From Hymenobacter translucens (GTDB lineage: Bacteria; Bacteroidota; Bacteroidia; Cytophagales; Hymenobacteraceae), in assembly GCF_020685205.1 (NCBI RefSeq), contig NZ_JAJERB010000003.1, positions 496,001 through 560,000 of the forward strand: a stretch of DNA of 64,000 nt, written 5' to 3'. Shown here piece by piece: positions 45,100 through 54,459 of the stretch. The stretch's first letter is position 1; the number at the start of each line of letters is the position of its first letter. The translations under genes were made by a program, and so were the position numbers. Under the pieces are notes generated by a model, which saw only the letters and a list, made by a program, of their open reading frames with translations, was not told the DNA's origin and did no database searches.

Positions 45100-45426
45100 A
45101 TGATTACCGTTTCTGATAAAGCCAAAGAAAAAGTCGAGAAGCTCATGCGCGATGCGGAGCTTGACTCGACCTACCGACTGCGGGCCTCGGTGGCTGGCGG
45201 CGGCTGCTCGGGCCTGTCCTACAAGCTCGACTTCGATAACGAGGTGCGCCCCATGGACCAGGAGTTCGAAGACAAGGGCGTCCGGGTGGTGGTCGACATG
45301 AAAAGCTTCCTGTACCTGGCCGGTACCGAGCTTGACTTCTCGGATGGGCTGAATGGCAAAGGCTTTCAGTTCAATAACCCCAACGCCTCCCGCGAGTGCG
45401 GCTGCGGCGAGAGTTTCTCGGTGTAG
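45100..45426 (+). CDS. iscA: A-type iron-sulfur carrier (IscA/SufA family)
   Basis: 108 residues. The conserved cysteines are C36 (GGGCSG), C100 and C102 (ECGCGESF), typical of the A-type carriers that deliver clusters to target proteins. It ends the isc-like run and is followed by a terminator. IscA, ErpA and SufA cannot be told apart by sequence alone; the position next to iscU favours an IscA-like role. Confidence 0.93.
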   Translation: MITVSDKAKEKVEKLMRDAELDSTYRLRASVAGGGCSGLSYKLDFDNEVRPMDQEFEDKGVRVVVDMKSFLYLAGTELDFSDGLNGKGFQFNNPNASRECGCGESFSV

Positions 45427-45450
45427 CGTCCCTCCTACCTTACAGGTTCA

Positions 45451-45491
45451 AAAGCCCCTTGCACCAGTCCGGTGGAAGGGGCTTTGCTTTT
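45451..45491 (+). terminator. Terminator of the isc cluster
   Basis: AAAGCCCCTT pairs with AAGGGGCTTT and is followed by GCTTTT. Confidence 0.8.
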
Positions 45492-45573
45492 AGGCTTGCA
45501 GCGAGCAGCTGGTCTTCCGGTTATAGGTATAGCGCCGGATGCCCGGCACTGTCAAGACCTGAAGTACACGCAC

Positions 45574-45606
45574 AAAAAAGCCCCACCTGTTGAGGTGGGG
45601 CTTTTT
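45574..45606. terminator. Bidirectional terminator before the T9SS cargo gene
   Basis: AAAAAAGCCCCACCT and AGGTGGGGCTTTTT enclose a 4-base loop; it ends the minus-strand cargo gene and may back up the isc terminator. Confidence 0.85.
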
Positions 45607-45631
45607 GTAAAGCGGGAAGGCTGCCCAACGA

Positions 45632-48325
45632 CTAGTTGAGATGAGCGACCTTCTGCACGGTGCGCTGACCGCCGCTGATGATTTCCAGCATGTAGGTACC
45701 AGCCGGCAGGGACTGTAGCTCGATGCGGGTTTCGCCGGTAGCGGTGCCCTGCTGTACGCTGCGGCCCTGCAGGTTCAGCAGACGCCATTGTACGGACTCG
45801 GCACCAGCCTGCAGATTTACAAAGCCATGCGCGGGGTTCGGGTAAACCGTTGCTTCCACGGCGCCCTTTTTTACGATTGCAATACCCGACAAGGCAACGG
45901 TGCCGTCGGCATCCACCTGGCGCAGGCGGTAGTAAAGCGTACCGGCCGGAGCAGTTTCATCCACGAAGCTGTAGCGCTGAGCTACCGACGTGGTACCGGA
46001 GCCTTTTACCGTGCCAACCGTCTGGAACTCGCGGCCGTTCTGGCTGCGCTGAACCTCGTACCGGTCGTTGTTCTTTTCCGAAGCCGTAGCCCAGGCAACC
46101 AGTACACCAGCCGCCTTTGCCTCAGCCGTGAGGCTGGTCAGCGTCACGGGCAGGGGGTTGTTGCCGGCAGCGCGGGTTTCCTCGGTGCTGGCCAGGATAA
46201 AGTTGCCCAGAGCCGAGAAAGGATTGGAAGAGGTAATGCTGCCGACCAGCGAAGTAACCCCGTCGTTCGAAGTTGACGTGTTGGAGTTGCCGGCGTTGTC
46301 CCAGGCCGACCCGTTGCTGCGGGCAATACGCAGCTTGGAGGGAGCATCCACCTCGTCGTCGAGGCCGTAGTAGATGGTCAGCTGACCGTTCGAGAACGAA
46401 CTGGCTCCATTCGTGCTCAGGTCATAGTAGCGCTTGCGGGAGATGTGACGAATTTCGCCGCCCAGGGTCAGCTGCGTAGGCTCACCGTTGATCATCTGCG
46501 CCGTATAGTTGGTCGCAGTAGCAGTAGCCTGGTTAACCGTCAGCGCCAGCGGACGGTAGAAGGCGCCGGCACCAATGGGGAAGAACAGGCCGGTGCCGTT
46601 CGAGGGGTTGGTAGCAACCTGACCGGCAGCACTCAGGGTGCGGATCATGGGGCCGTTTACAAAGCTTGTATTGCCCTGTACGTTGGTCAGTCCACCCGGC
46701 GCAACAATGGTGCTGGTAGCAGGCATGCTGAGGATGTTCGTAGCCGTGGTGTTAAAGCGGCCCGTTACCAAGTACAGTTTGCCTAAGGTCGTAATCGGAC
46801 GCTGCAGCGTGACGCCGGCCGGGTTTCTGATTCCCAGGTAGGACAGGCTGCCAATGGTGAGCGGAGCAGTGCCGCTGATAAACTGTTCCGTGGTGCCCAC
46901 GAACATCAGGTCGGCTTCCGCAGCAGGGTTAACGCTCAGCGAGCCCCCGTTTACGGCCAGGTTGCCAGAGATGGAGACCCCAGGTTCCGGACCATTACCA
47001 GTTACGTTCAGAGCTACCGTGCCCTGCGTTATCGTCAGGTTGTTAAGTACGATAAAGTTTGCCGGTCCGGCCACGGTGGTGGCTACTGCTGCCTGCATAT
47101 TGAGGTTGCCGTACTGCTGACCCAGCGCCGAGAAGGTGCCCCCAACGAAGTTGTAGGTGCTGCCCGCGAGGAACGAGGTAATCGGAGCACCCGTGCCGAA
47201 GGGGTCAACGCCGCCATTCTGTTGGAACGTAGCCCCCGAGTTGAAGACGACGGAGCCCGTAGCGGCCGGCGTGCTGGTGGGTGCCTGCTGGGTGATGGCA
47301 CTCGCACCAAAGGGGTTGCCTACCACAATCGCCGTATTCGTAAAGGTGCTGCCACTCAAAAACTGAATTGCGCCGGCATCAGCGCCAAAAAAGCGGTGCG
47401 TCAGCGTTGCGCTGGTGTTTGCTGAGGTCATGCTCATGTTACCGGCTACACTGGCCGTCTCACCGGTCGATATATAGATTTCCAGGTAGCGGTTGTTGGT
47501 GTTCGACGTAGCCGAGTAAATCAGGGTTGCGCCATTTTCTACTACAAAGTCAGCACCGGAGTATCCGCCGTCGAGGACAATGCGGCCGGCATCGTTACCC
47601 GTTGCGGGGGCGTTCATGCGGATATCAATTCCGTTGATAAAGAAAAGCTGTCCTTCTATTTCGTCGTGGTTGCTGCCGTTACCGGCATTGTAGTCAACGA
47701 TGTAGGGAACGGCTTCCGTTGTAGCCTGACGGGTGCCGTCGAATACGAGGATATCATAAGGATCCGTCGGCGATCCGGTGCCGACGGAAGCACGTGATGG
47801 GGTCCAGGCCGCCGCCCGGTTCCACCGGTCATCCGTGAAGTTAAAGTAGTAGGTCGACGGTGCCACCACAGTTGCCGAAGCTGCCCCGGTGGTCAGGTAG
47901 TTGGCACCGTTGGCCGTATTGTCATCGTTGAAGGCGTACACCATCACCGTGTACGACGTTTTGCCGGTAAGGCCGGTCACCACAACCGATGTGGTTGCGG
48001 CCGAAGCGTTGGACACCACAAAGTTGTTGGTGAACCCAAGGTTGACGCCGTTGCCATACTGGGTATCGGCGTAGTAGCCGGTACCATCCTGCGGGAGACT
48101 AACCGCGTTGGCAGTCGGGCGCACCACAATCAGGTTGTTGGTACCGTTACCGCCCGAAAGCGTAACCACAAACGACGCGGTACCGCCGGTGAGTCCCTTC
48201 GTGGGGGAAACGCTGACCGTTGGCTGCACCGTCGGCTCGGTAGCAAGCGCCATGGCGAACATGGGCATCATAAGGGCCACAACCAACAGCAGCGGCCTAC
48301 GAAAAGTGTGGAGAAGTGAAGTCAT
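45632..48325 (-). CDS. Large secreted T9SS protein (fibronectin-III-like, beta-helix-like) with type A sorting domain
   Basis: 897 residues from the ATG at 48325, which gives a signal peptide ending FAMALA. A fibronectin-III-like segment (about residues 25-140) is followed by a large repeat-rich central part with many T, N and G residues suggesting a beta-solenoid (such as GTTLIYSATSN-type repeats). A module with WATASEKNNDRYEVQRSQNG and FQTVGTVKG precedes the type A sorting domain (ATVYPNPAHGFVNLQ, LQGRSVQQG, LPAGTYMLEI, final KVAHLN). No enzyme domain is visible. It is the first of three consecutive large cargo genes on the minus strand. Confidence 0.88.
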   Translation of the reverse strand: MTSLLHTFRRPLLLVVALMMPMFAMALATEPTVQPTVSVSPTKGLTGGTASFVVTLSGGNGTNNLIVVRPTANAVSLPQDGTGYYADTQYGNGVNLGFTNNFVVSNASAATTSVVVTGLTGKTSYTVMVYAFNDDNTANGANYLTTGAASATVVAPSTYYFNFTDDRWNRAAAWTPSRASVGTGSPTDPYDILVFDGTRQATTEAVPYIVDYNAGNGSNHDEIEGQLFFINGIDIRMNAPATGNDAGRIVLDGGYSGADFVVENGATLIYSATSNTNNRYLEIYISTGETASVAGNMSMTSANTSATLTHRFFGADAGAIQFLSGSTFTNTAIVVGNPFGASAITQQAPTSTPAATGSVVFNSGATFQQNGGVDPFGTGAPITSFLAGSTYNFVGGTFSALGQQYGNLNMQAAVATTVAGPANFIVLNNLTITQGTVALNVTGNGPEPGVSISGNLAVNGGSLSVNPAAEADLMFVGTTEQFISGTAPLTIGSLSYLGIRNPAGVTLQRPITTLGKLYLVTGRFNTTATNILSMPATSTIVAPGGLTNVQGNTSFVNGPMIRTLSAAGQVATNPSNGTGLFFPIGAGAFYRPLALTVNQATATATNYTAQMINGEPTQLTLGGEIRHISRKRYYDLSTNGASSFSNGQLTIYYGLDDEVDAPSKLRIARSNGSAWDNAGNSNTSTSNDGVTSLVGSITSSNPFSALGNFILASTEETRAAGNNPLPVTLTSLTAEAKAAGVLVAWATASEKNNDRYEVQRSQNGREFQTVGTVKGSGTTSVAQRYSFVDETAPAGTLYYRLRQVDADGTVALSGIAIVKKGAVEATVYPNPAHGFVNLQAGAESVQWRLLNLQGRSVQQGTATGETRIELQSLPAGTYMLEIISGGQRTVQKVAHLN

Positions 48326-48367
48326 AATAAGTCTTAAAGTACTGAGTGCAGAGAGGACACCCATCTG

Positions 48368-48375
48368 CAAAGATA
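48368..48375 (-). promoter_or_regulatory. -7 box TATCTTTG of the 45632-48325 gene
   Basis: Exact consensus on the minus strand, 42 bases before the ATG. Confidence 0.6.
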
Positions 48376-48711
48376 GTCCTTTTTATGTCAGTACAGATTT
48401 TTTTTATTACAAAAATTATATTTATTCTGGCTTAATGCACTGCTAAGCCAACGCACTCCTGCGGTTCGTGCGCAACCTACGAGGCTGCGCACCCTCCCGG
48501 TTTTCAGCAGCTTGTCGGATTAGCGAAAAAATAACCGGCTGCAGAGACCCGGGGCAAGCGACTCTACCTCCAGGTCTGCGGGGCAGGTGTGCAGCACCAG
48601 GAGTACTTGAGCTGTACCTCACTTTTTGAGATTAGCATCCCTCATGGCCCCGGAAGCGGATGTGTTGCTGGCCCCGATTCCCGAAAAGCCTTTTCCTATC
48701 GGCCGGACCCG

Positions 48712-48747
48712 AAAAAGAAAGCCCTTCTCCAGGTGGAGAAGGGCTTT
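48712..48747 (-). terminator. Terminator of the 48773-54271 gene
   Basis: AAAGCCCTTCTCC pairs with GGAGAAGGGCTTT, followed on the minus strand by TTTCTTTTT. Confidence 0.85.
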
Positions 48748-48772
48748 CGGAAAATTTCACCTGAGTGAATGC

Positions 48773-51700
48773 CTAGTTCGTCTTGCTGAACTTGCGCACC
48801 ACCCGACCTCCCCCGGAGGTCAGCTCCAGGTGGTAGATTCCGGCGGGCAGCTTGCTCACATCGAGCGTAGCGCTGCCGCCGTCGGTCTGGCCCTGCAGCA
48901 GTACCCGGCCCAGGCTGCTGAGCACCCGGTAGCGAACCGTCGAGGTAGCCGAGGTCTGGAAGGTCAGCTTGTCGGCCGTGGGGTTCGGATACAGCACCAC
49001 TTCACCGGTAGTGTTCTGCACAGCTACGATGTCGGAAAGCGAAGCCTTCCCGTCGAAGTCAACCTGGCGCAGGCGGTAGTAGCTGGTGCCGGCCAGGGGC
49101 TCCCGGTCGAGGGTGGTATAGGTGTGGGCGGCGCTGGTCGTTCCCTGTCCCTGCTCGGTGGCAATGGTCTGGAACTCGCGGCCGTCCTGGCTGCGCTGCA
49201 CCTCGAAGCGGGCGTTGTTTTTTTCCGAAGCGGTAGCCCAGCGGACCCGCACGCCGGTTTTCTCCAAGCGGGCTGTGAAGCTGATGAGCGACACCGGCAG
49301 CGGGTTTACACCGGCAACAGCCGAGGTACTAGCCAGGGCAAAGTCGCCCAGCGTGGTGGTAGGTGCCCCAATGGTACCCGTGGCAAACCCGGTAGCCGGG
49401 AAGGTGCCGTTGATGGTAGGCGCACCCAGGTCCGTGAAAGCAGCCGAGCTGCCGGTCGAGGTAGCCAGGCGGAGGGTTGCCTGCTCGTTGACTTCATCTT
49501 CCTCCCCGAAGGTCAGCGTGACGATGCCGTCGGTGAAGGTAGCACCCCCGGTTTCCTTACCCACCGTGAAGTAGCGGATAGCCGAAACCCGGGTCAGCGG
49601 GGCATTTGCTCCCCGGGCGCGGGCCGACTGCTCCACGATGCGGGCAGTGTAGCCGGTAGCGGCCGTGGCGCTCGACTGGGTCAGGGCGAAGGTGAGCGGA
49701 CGGTAGAAGCCCAGCGCGCTGCCCAGCGGGAAGTTGAGCGTAGCGGCGGTGGTGCTGGCCGGGGTTGGCAGCGTCAGCGCGTTTACGAAGCTGTTAACAT
49801 TGCCGCCGGTAAGCGTCCCGGTCACCACCAGGCGCGTCGCCGGCGTAAAGATCAGCGAGCCGCGGGTGAGCGTCACGTCGGCAACCGTCAGCGTATTTGC
49901 CAGGGCTACCAAGGTGTTCACGTCCCGGTTCAGTACCAGCGTTGCGAGCGAAGTAGCAGCAGCTGAGTTCACGAAGTTGAGGGTGGGAATGCTGCCCGTA
50001 CCCGTCAAAGCCAGGCCACTCACGCTGGAGCCGCGGAGCTGACCCGTGCCGTTTACCACCGTGCCGTTGAGCGTAAGCACCCGGCCGGTCAGGGCCAGGA
50101 TACCCTGGGTCAGGTTCAGGTTGTTTACGACCAGGGCGGTACCCAGGGCCAGCTCGTCCGTATCTTCAAACGTATCCAGCGTGAGCGTGCCCAGTGTGCC
50201 GGTTACCCGCAGCGTGCCGGCCGAGCCGTTGTCAGTCTTGTTGATGACCACGGTGCCGTCGGCCGCATTGATGATAGTGCCGTTCAGCGTCGAGGACCCT
50301 ACGTTACCGCCGCCGATGATGGTCAGGGTGTTCGAGTTCAGGGCCAGGGTCGTGAAGTTGCCGAGCACCAGGCCACCGGCGCTGGCATTGCCCAGCGTGA
50401 GGTTCGTGCTGCCGCCCGTGGTGGAGAGCACCACTGCCGTAGCTGCCGTGGCCGTTCCGGTGTTGGTGGTCAGACGGAACAGGTTGATGGGGTTACCATT
50501 GCCGGTCAGCGTCTGGGGCGTGGTCGTGTTGGTCAGCACCAGGGTAAAGCCGTTGGCGGTAAGGCCGTAGGTTACCGTACCCAGCTCGGTGAAGTTGCCA
50601 CCCAGGTTCAGGGTCGAGAAGGGCGAGCCGGCGCCGCTGAAGCCCGACACGTTGTCAACCGTGAAGTTGCCCCGTACGACAATAGTGCCCGACGCCAGGG
50701 TCTTGGTGCCGTTGGTCAGCTTCAGGTTCCCGTAGCCGGTTACGCCGATGCCGGGCACGACGAAGGTGCCGGCCTGCGCGAAGTCTACCGTGCTGGTGAT
50801 GTCTACCGTGCCCAGCGTGTAGGCGGGCGTAGCAGCCGTGTTCAGCACGGTGAGCGTGCTGCCGGCTCCCAGATCGAGGGTTCCGGTGTAGCTGAAGCCG
50901 GTCGGGATGATGAGCTGGGCGTTGGCATCCAGCACCAGCTTGGAGTTGGTTCCCGAAACGGTCAGGTTGCCGCTGAGCGTACGACCGGTGCCGGTCACGA
51001 TGTAGGTCTTGCCGGCGCTGGTGAAGTCAACCGGGCTGTTGCCGCTGCCATCCGGATTGTCGCCGTAGGTGCTGAGCAAATTCAGGTCGCCGGTTGCCTT
51101 GGTGTAGAACACCGCGGCCGTAGCCACCGGATCGGCCGTGCCGGTCAGGGTAAAGGTGTATGGGTTCTCGTTGCTGTCGTTGTTGGGAATCGAGATTGTC
51201 GTGGTCTTGTTGCCGGCCGTGGTCGGCGAGAAGCTCACGGTGAAGGTGACGCTGGTGCCTGGGGCAATGGTCGTCGAGGCCGGCTGGGTGATGCTGAACT
51301 GCGACGCGTCGCCGGGCGTAACGGCGTCGAAGGCAACAGTGCCCAGCGTCACGTCCTGGCTGCCCAGGTTCTGAATGGTGAACGTGGCGGTAGTTGTATT
51401 GCCGACGTTGGTCGTAGCAAAGGCATAGGTGCCCGTACCGCTGGCAATGTTCACGCTGTTCTGCTGGAGGTTGATTTCCGGGCCGGTAATCGGGGCGCAG
51501 ATAACCGTTACGTCGTCAAACGAAAGGTTGCCGGCACTCTTGGTGTAGGTGAAGCGGAAGTTGGTGAAGTCAGAGAAGTTTGCTCCCGTTGCGCTGCTGA
51601 ACGTGTAGTTGCCGTTGGCCCGGGCCGTGGGCACCGGCACAATGGTGGCAATGGTCTTGTATGTGCCGGTCGTGCCGTCAAAGCCTTCCACCAGGAAGCT

Positions 51701-54271
51701 CGAAACAGCATCGGTACTGTTGCCCAGGATGAAAAAGCTCAGCTGCACGGGATTGGTTACCGTGGGCGTTATAACCTGGTCGTTGGTGTTGTCGAACCTC
51801 ACGGCCGGGAGAGCGGCTCCGCTGGAGCTAGAGGTCTGGTAGCTGGTCACGCCCGTGAACGTCCAGCCGGGAGGCGCAATGGCGGTAGAGGAGCTTGACC
51901 CGATGCTGCTGAACGACTCGCTGATACAGGCGCTGCTGCCCGTCGGGAATACCGTTCCGCTCACCGTTACATCGGCCGAGGCCGCGCCGGCTACGTTGGT
52001 GATGGTACCACTGGGGCTGCCGGCCGTTGCCGAGGCCGCAATGCGGACGTACACCGTGCCGCCGGCGGCAGGTGCGCTTACGCTGCTGCCGAAGCCCGTG
52101 CCCGTCGTGAGCGACACTTCAAAGCCGGCAGGTGCCGTCACCAGGATGGGGTCGGTTACGCCGTTGCCCGTCAGTACGTAGGTCTGCTCGCCCGAAGCCG
52201 TGCCGGCCGAGGTCGAGAAGCCGGACAGGGCCGTGGGCGCGGCCGTGATGGTCGGCGCCAGGGTCATGAAGGTCTGGTCGTCGCCGTAGGTAGTGCCTAC
52301 GCTGTTGGTGGCATAGGCCGCCACGAAGTAGGTCGTGCTGGGCGTCAGGCCGGACAGGTTGCTGGTAAAGGAGCCGGTGGTACCCGTAGCGGTCTGGCTT
52401 AGTACGCCCGTGCCTCCAAGGCGGGGGTTGGGGCTGGTGCCGTATACGACCCCACGGCCCGTAATCGTAGCGCCGCCATCAGCCGTCACGTTGCCGCCGG
52501 TCCGGGCCGTAGTGGGTGTAACCAGGGTAGCGGCCGTGGTGCTTACGACCGGAGCCGTAGTCACCGTGAAGTTGCCGCCGGGAACCGGGTAGGTCGTGGT
52601 ACCATCGGAAAGCACCACGGCACCGGTCACCGTACCGGCTGCCACCGTGGCCGTAACCGTGGTGGCCGAAGCCGATACGTTGGTAGCGGCCGTGCCGCCC
52701 ACCGTGACGCCGGTGATGGTGCTCAGGTTGGTGCCCGAGATGGTGATGACCGTACCGACCGGACCGTTGGCGGGCGTGAAGCCCGAGGCAACTGGGGCCG
52801 GGGCAAGGGTAGTTACTGTCACCTTGACCGGTGCGGTCTGGAGGTTCGGGATACCGTCCTCGGCTACCACGTACACGTCGTAGGTGGTGGAGCCGGTCAG
52901 GCCGCTGATAGCAGCGGTGGCAGCCGTGTTGGCCGCAGTGTTGGTGATACTGCCTTTCAGGTTAGCGGCCAGGGCCCCTCCGCCCGAAGCGGTACCGGCT
53001 TTTACTTCCGCCGCCGTTGGAGCCGTAGCACCACTCGCCAGCACGACAAAGTACGTAATGCCGGTTTCATTGATGGTCGAGGAAAGCGTAAAGCCGGTCG
53101 AGGTGATGACCGAAGCCGAAGGCGAGCCGGCGGCAAAGACTGGAGGCGTGTTATCAGAAGCCGAGAGCGTAGTGAACGACTCAACCGAGCCATAGCCGGT
53201 ACCGGTCGAGTTGGTCGCGTAGGCGCGGTAGTAATAGATAGTGTTAGCAGTCAGACTGGTGAGGTTAGCACTGTAGGCGCCAGTCGTAGCACCCGTGGTA
53301 CCGACTTCATTTGCAGCAACGCCCGTTCCGCCAAGTACAAGTGCCGCTGCGGTGGTTGCCGAGGTGCTGTATAGGAAGCCATAAGAGCTGCTGGCAGTAG
53401 GTACTCCGAGGCTGGTAATGTTGCCAGCAATGGTTGCAGTAGTCGTACCTACACTGGAAGGCGGTGTGGTAGTGGTTACGGTAGGCGCGGCGTTAACTGG
53501 AGCAACTCCAGCATTAGCCGTTATGGTTATGTCATCGACCGCCAATGCTTGTGCATTAGTTGTCGTGGCACCTGTAGCTACTGAATAGTTCCAAGCGAAA
53601 TAGATACTGCTTCCCGCTGCGACGGGTACAGTCAGGGTCTTATTTGTTACAGCAACAGATGTTCCTGGGGCAGTAGTGAAGCCATTGTTGTTCGCATCGG
53701 CTGCAAATGCAGTAGTAAAATCAGAGCCCGGAGCGATAGTCCATGTCGCCCCATCAGTGGAATAGTAGAGCTGAATTCTGAAGCCAGCCGAATTACTGCC
53801 ATTGCGGTACTTCTCCACCCTGTAGTTGATTGTGAAATCACTAATATCAGCATTCCCATTGTTGAAAAACTGAGGTGAATACACGTTTACAGACTTCGAG
53901 GCAGTACCAGATGAAAGGCCACCTACGGCTCTGTTAGCGTCTCCTGCCGCTGTTGTTCCCTCACCGAAATTGTAAATTCCATTAGCTGCTGTTGTACTAA
54001 TGCTAGCACCTCCTTGTCGTTCGGTTGCGGCTAGTGCTGAGGCATAAGTCCCGACAGTGCGTTCAGTTGTTAACTTATCTACTTTCCAACCAGGGGGCAA
54101 TGGAGAAGTAGCTGCTGTAGTCATCAGTGAGAAATCTTGCGTCACTGTAGAACCTCCAGATATGTTTACCTGCCCCCACCCTACCAGTGGGCTCAACAGC
54201 AGTAGCAGAAGAATCAGGCGGCCCAGTGGGGTGGCAGCGGGCGTCTGAAAGGCGCGAAAACGTGATGTCAT
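48773..54271 (-). CDS. Giant secreted T9SS protein with Ig-like and IPT domains, type A sorting domain
   Basis: 1832 residues from ATG 54271; a 13-residue longer start is possible. A signal peptide ends VGWGQ. In order: a choice-of-anchor-like N-terminal domain, several fibronectin-III-like domains (about 260-470), an IPT/TIG-type domain (PANGPVGTVITISGTNLS), further beta-sandwich domains, and a choice-of-anchor D (ASH-like) domain (GPEINLQQNSVNIASG, FTIQNLGSQDVTLG). A solenoid-like stretch follows, then the WATASEKNN module and the type A sorting domain (VVLYPNPTADKLTF, LGRVLLQGQ, LPAGIYHLEL). No enzyme domain seen. Predicted large surface protein, possibly an adhesin. Confidence 0.9.
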   Translation of the reverse strand: MTSRFRAFQTPAATPLGRLILLLLLLSPLVGWGQVNISGGSTVTQDFSLMTTAATSPLPPGWKVDKLTTERTVGTYASALAATERQGGASISTTAANGIYNFGEGTTAAGDANRAVGGLSSGTASKSVNVYSPQFFNNGNADISDFTINYRVEKYRNGSNSAGFRIQLYYSTDGATWTIAPGSDFTTAFAADANNNGFTTAPGTSVAVTNKTLTVPVAAGSSIYFAWNYSVATGATTTNAQALAVDDITITANAGVAPVNAAPTVTTTTPPSSVGTTTATIAGNITSLGVPTASSSYGFLYSTSATTAAALVLGGTGVAANEVGTTGATTGAYSANLTSLTANTIYYYRAYATNSTGTGYGSVESFTTLSASDNTPPVFAAGSPSASVITSTGFTLSSTINETGITYFVVLASGATAPTAAEVKAGTASGGGALAANLKGSITNTAANTAATAAISGLTGSTTYDVYVVAEDGIPNLQTAPVKVTVTTLAPAPVASGFTPANGPVGTVITISGTNLSTITGVTVGGTAATNVSASATTVTATVAAGTVTGAVVLSDGTTTYPVPGGNFTVTTAPVVSTTAATLVTPTTARTGGNVTADGGATITGRGVVYGTSPNPRLGGTGVLSQTATGTTGSFTSNLSGLTPSTTYFVAAYATNSVGTTYGDDQTFMTLAPTITAAPTALSGFSTSAGTASGEQTYVLTGNGVTDPILVTAPAGFEVSLTTGTGFGSSVSAPAAGGTVYVRIAASATAGSPSGTITNVAGAASADVTVSGTVFPTGSSACISESFSSIGSSSSTAIAPPGWTFTGVTSYQTSSSSGAALPAVRFDNTNDQVITPTVTNPVQLSFFILGNSTDAVSSFLVEGFDGTTGTYKTIATIVPVPTARANGNYTFSSATGANFSDFTNFRFTYTKSAGNLSFDDVTVICAPITGPEINLQQNSVNIASGTGTYAFATTNVGNTTTATFTIQNLGSQDVTLGTVAFDAVTPGDASQFSITQPASTTIAPGTSVTFTVSFSPTTAGNKTTTISIPNNDSNENPYTFTLTGTADPVATAAVFYTKATGDLNLLSTYGDNPDGSGNSPVDFTSAGKTYIVTGTGRTLSGNLTVSGTNSKLVLDANAQLIIPTGFSYTGTLDLGAGSTLTVLNTAATPAYTLGTVDITSTVDFAQAGTFVVPGIGVTGYGNLKLTNGTKTLASGTIVVRGNFTVDNVSGFSGAGSPFSTLNLGGNFTELGTVTYGLTANGFTLVLTNTTTPQTLTGNGNPINLFRLTTNTGTATAATAVVLSTTGGSTNLTLGNASAGGLVLGNFTTLALNSNTLTIIGGGNVGSSTLNGTIINAADGTVVINKTDNGSAGTLRVTGTLGTLTLDTFEDTDELALGTALVVNNLNLTQGILALTGRVLTLNGTVVNGTGQLRGSSVSGLALTGTGSIPTLNFVNSAAATSLATLVLNRDVNTLVALANTLTVADVTLTRGSLIFTPATRLVVTGTLTGGNVNSFVNALTLPTPASTTAATLNFPLGSALGFYRPLTFALTQSSATAATGYTARIVEQSARARGANAPLTRVSAIRYFTVGKETGGATFTDGIVTLTFGEEDEVNEQATLRLATSTGSSAAFTDLGAPTINGTFPATGFATGTIGAPTTTLGDFALASTSAVAGVNPLPVSLISFTARLEKTGVRVRWATASEKNNARFEVQRSQDGREFQTIATEQGQGTTSAAHTYTTLDREPLAGTSYYRLRQVDFDGKASLSDIVAVQNTTGEVVLYPNPTADKLTFQTSATSTVRYRVLSSLGRVLLQGQTDGGSATLDVSKLPAGIYHLELTSGGGRVVRKFSKTN

Positions 54272-54314
54272 AGGGTGTAGAACAGGGGAAGAAGAATAGG
54301 ATCTGGTCAAGCAC

Positions 54315-54322
54315 CAAAGATA
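54315..54322 (-). promoter_or_regulatory. -7 box TATCTTTG of the 48773-54271 gene
   Basis: Exact consensus on the minus strand, 43 bases before the ATG. Confidence 0.6.
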
Positions 54323-54390
54323 CGCTTTTAGGACTTAGCCGTCACACCATCACCCGGTTACCAGATTGTTACCGACCCGCATAAACGCAG

Positions 54391-54424
54391 AAAAGGCCTC
54401 CCACAAAGCGGGAGGCCTTTTTTT
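54391..54424 (-). terminator. Terminator of the 54460-57840 gene
   Basis: GGCCTCCC and GGGAGGCC form a stem flanked by A and T tracts. Confidence 0.8.
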
Positions 54425-54459
54425 GGCTGGCAGCCTTCCGGCTACCGTAAAACTTAATA

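Larger units (their letters stand above)
48326..48772. other. Intergenic region between two T9SS cargo genes
   Basis: It holds the -7 box of the 45632-48325 gene at 48368-48375, an AT-rich patch (48380-48430) and a terminator for the next gene at 48712-48747. The rest (about 48440-48700) shows no convincing gene. Confidence 0.5.

Noticed and set aside
48540..48700. A possible integrase fragment in the intergenic region
   Set aside because: A short frame looked vaguely recombinase-like, but no catalytic motif or consistent frame could be found.
50046..53195. A series of open frames opposite the giant 48773-54271 gene
   Set aside because: They are Val/Pro-rich shadows of the Thr/Gly-rich repeats and share no family motifs.
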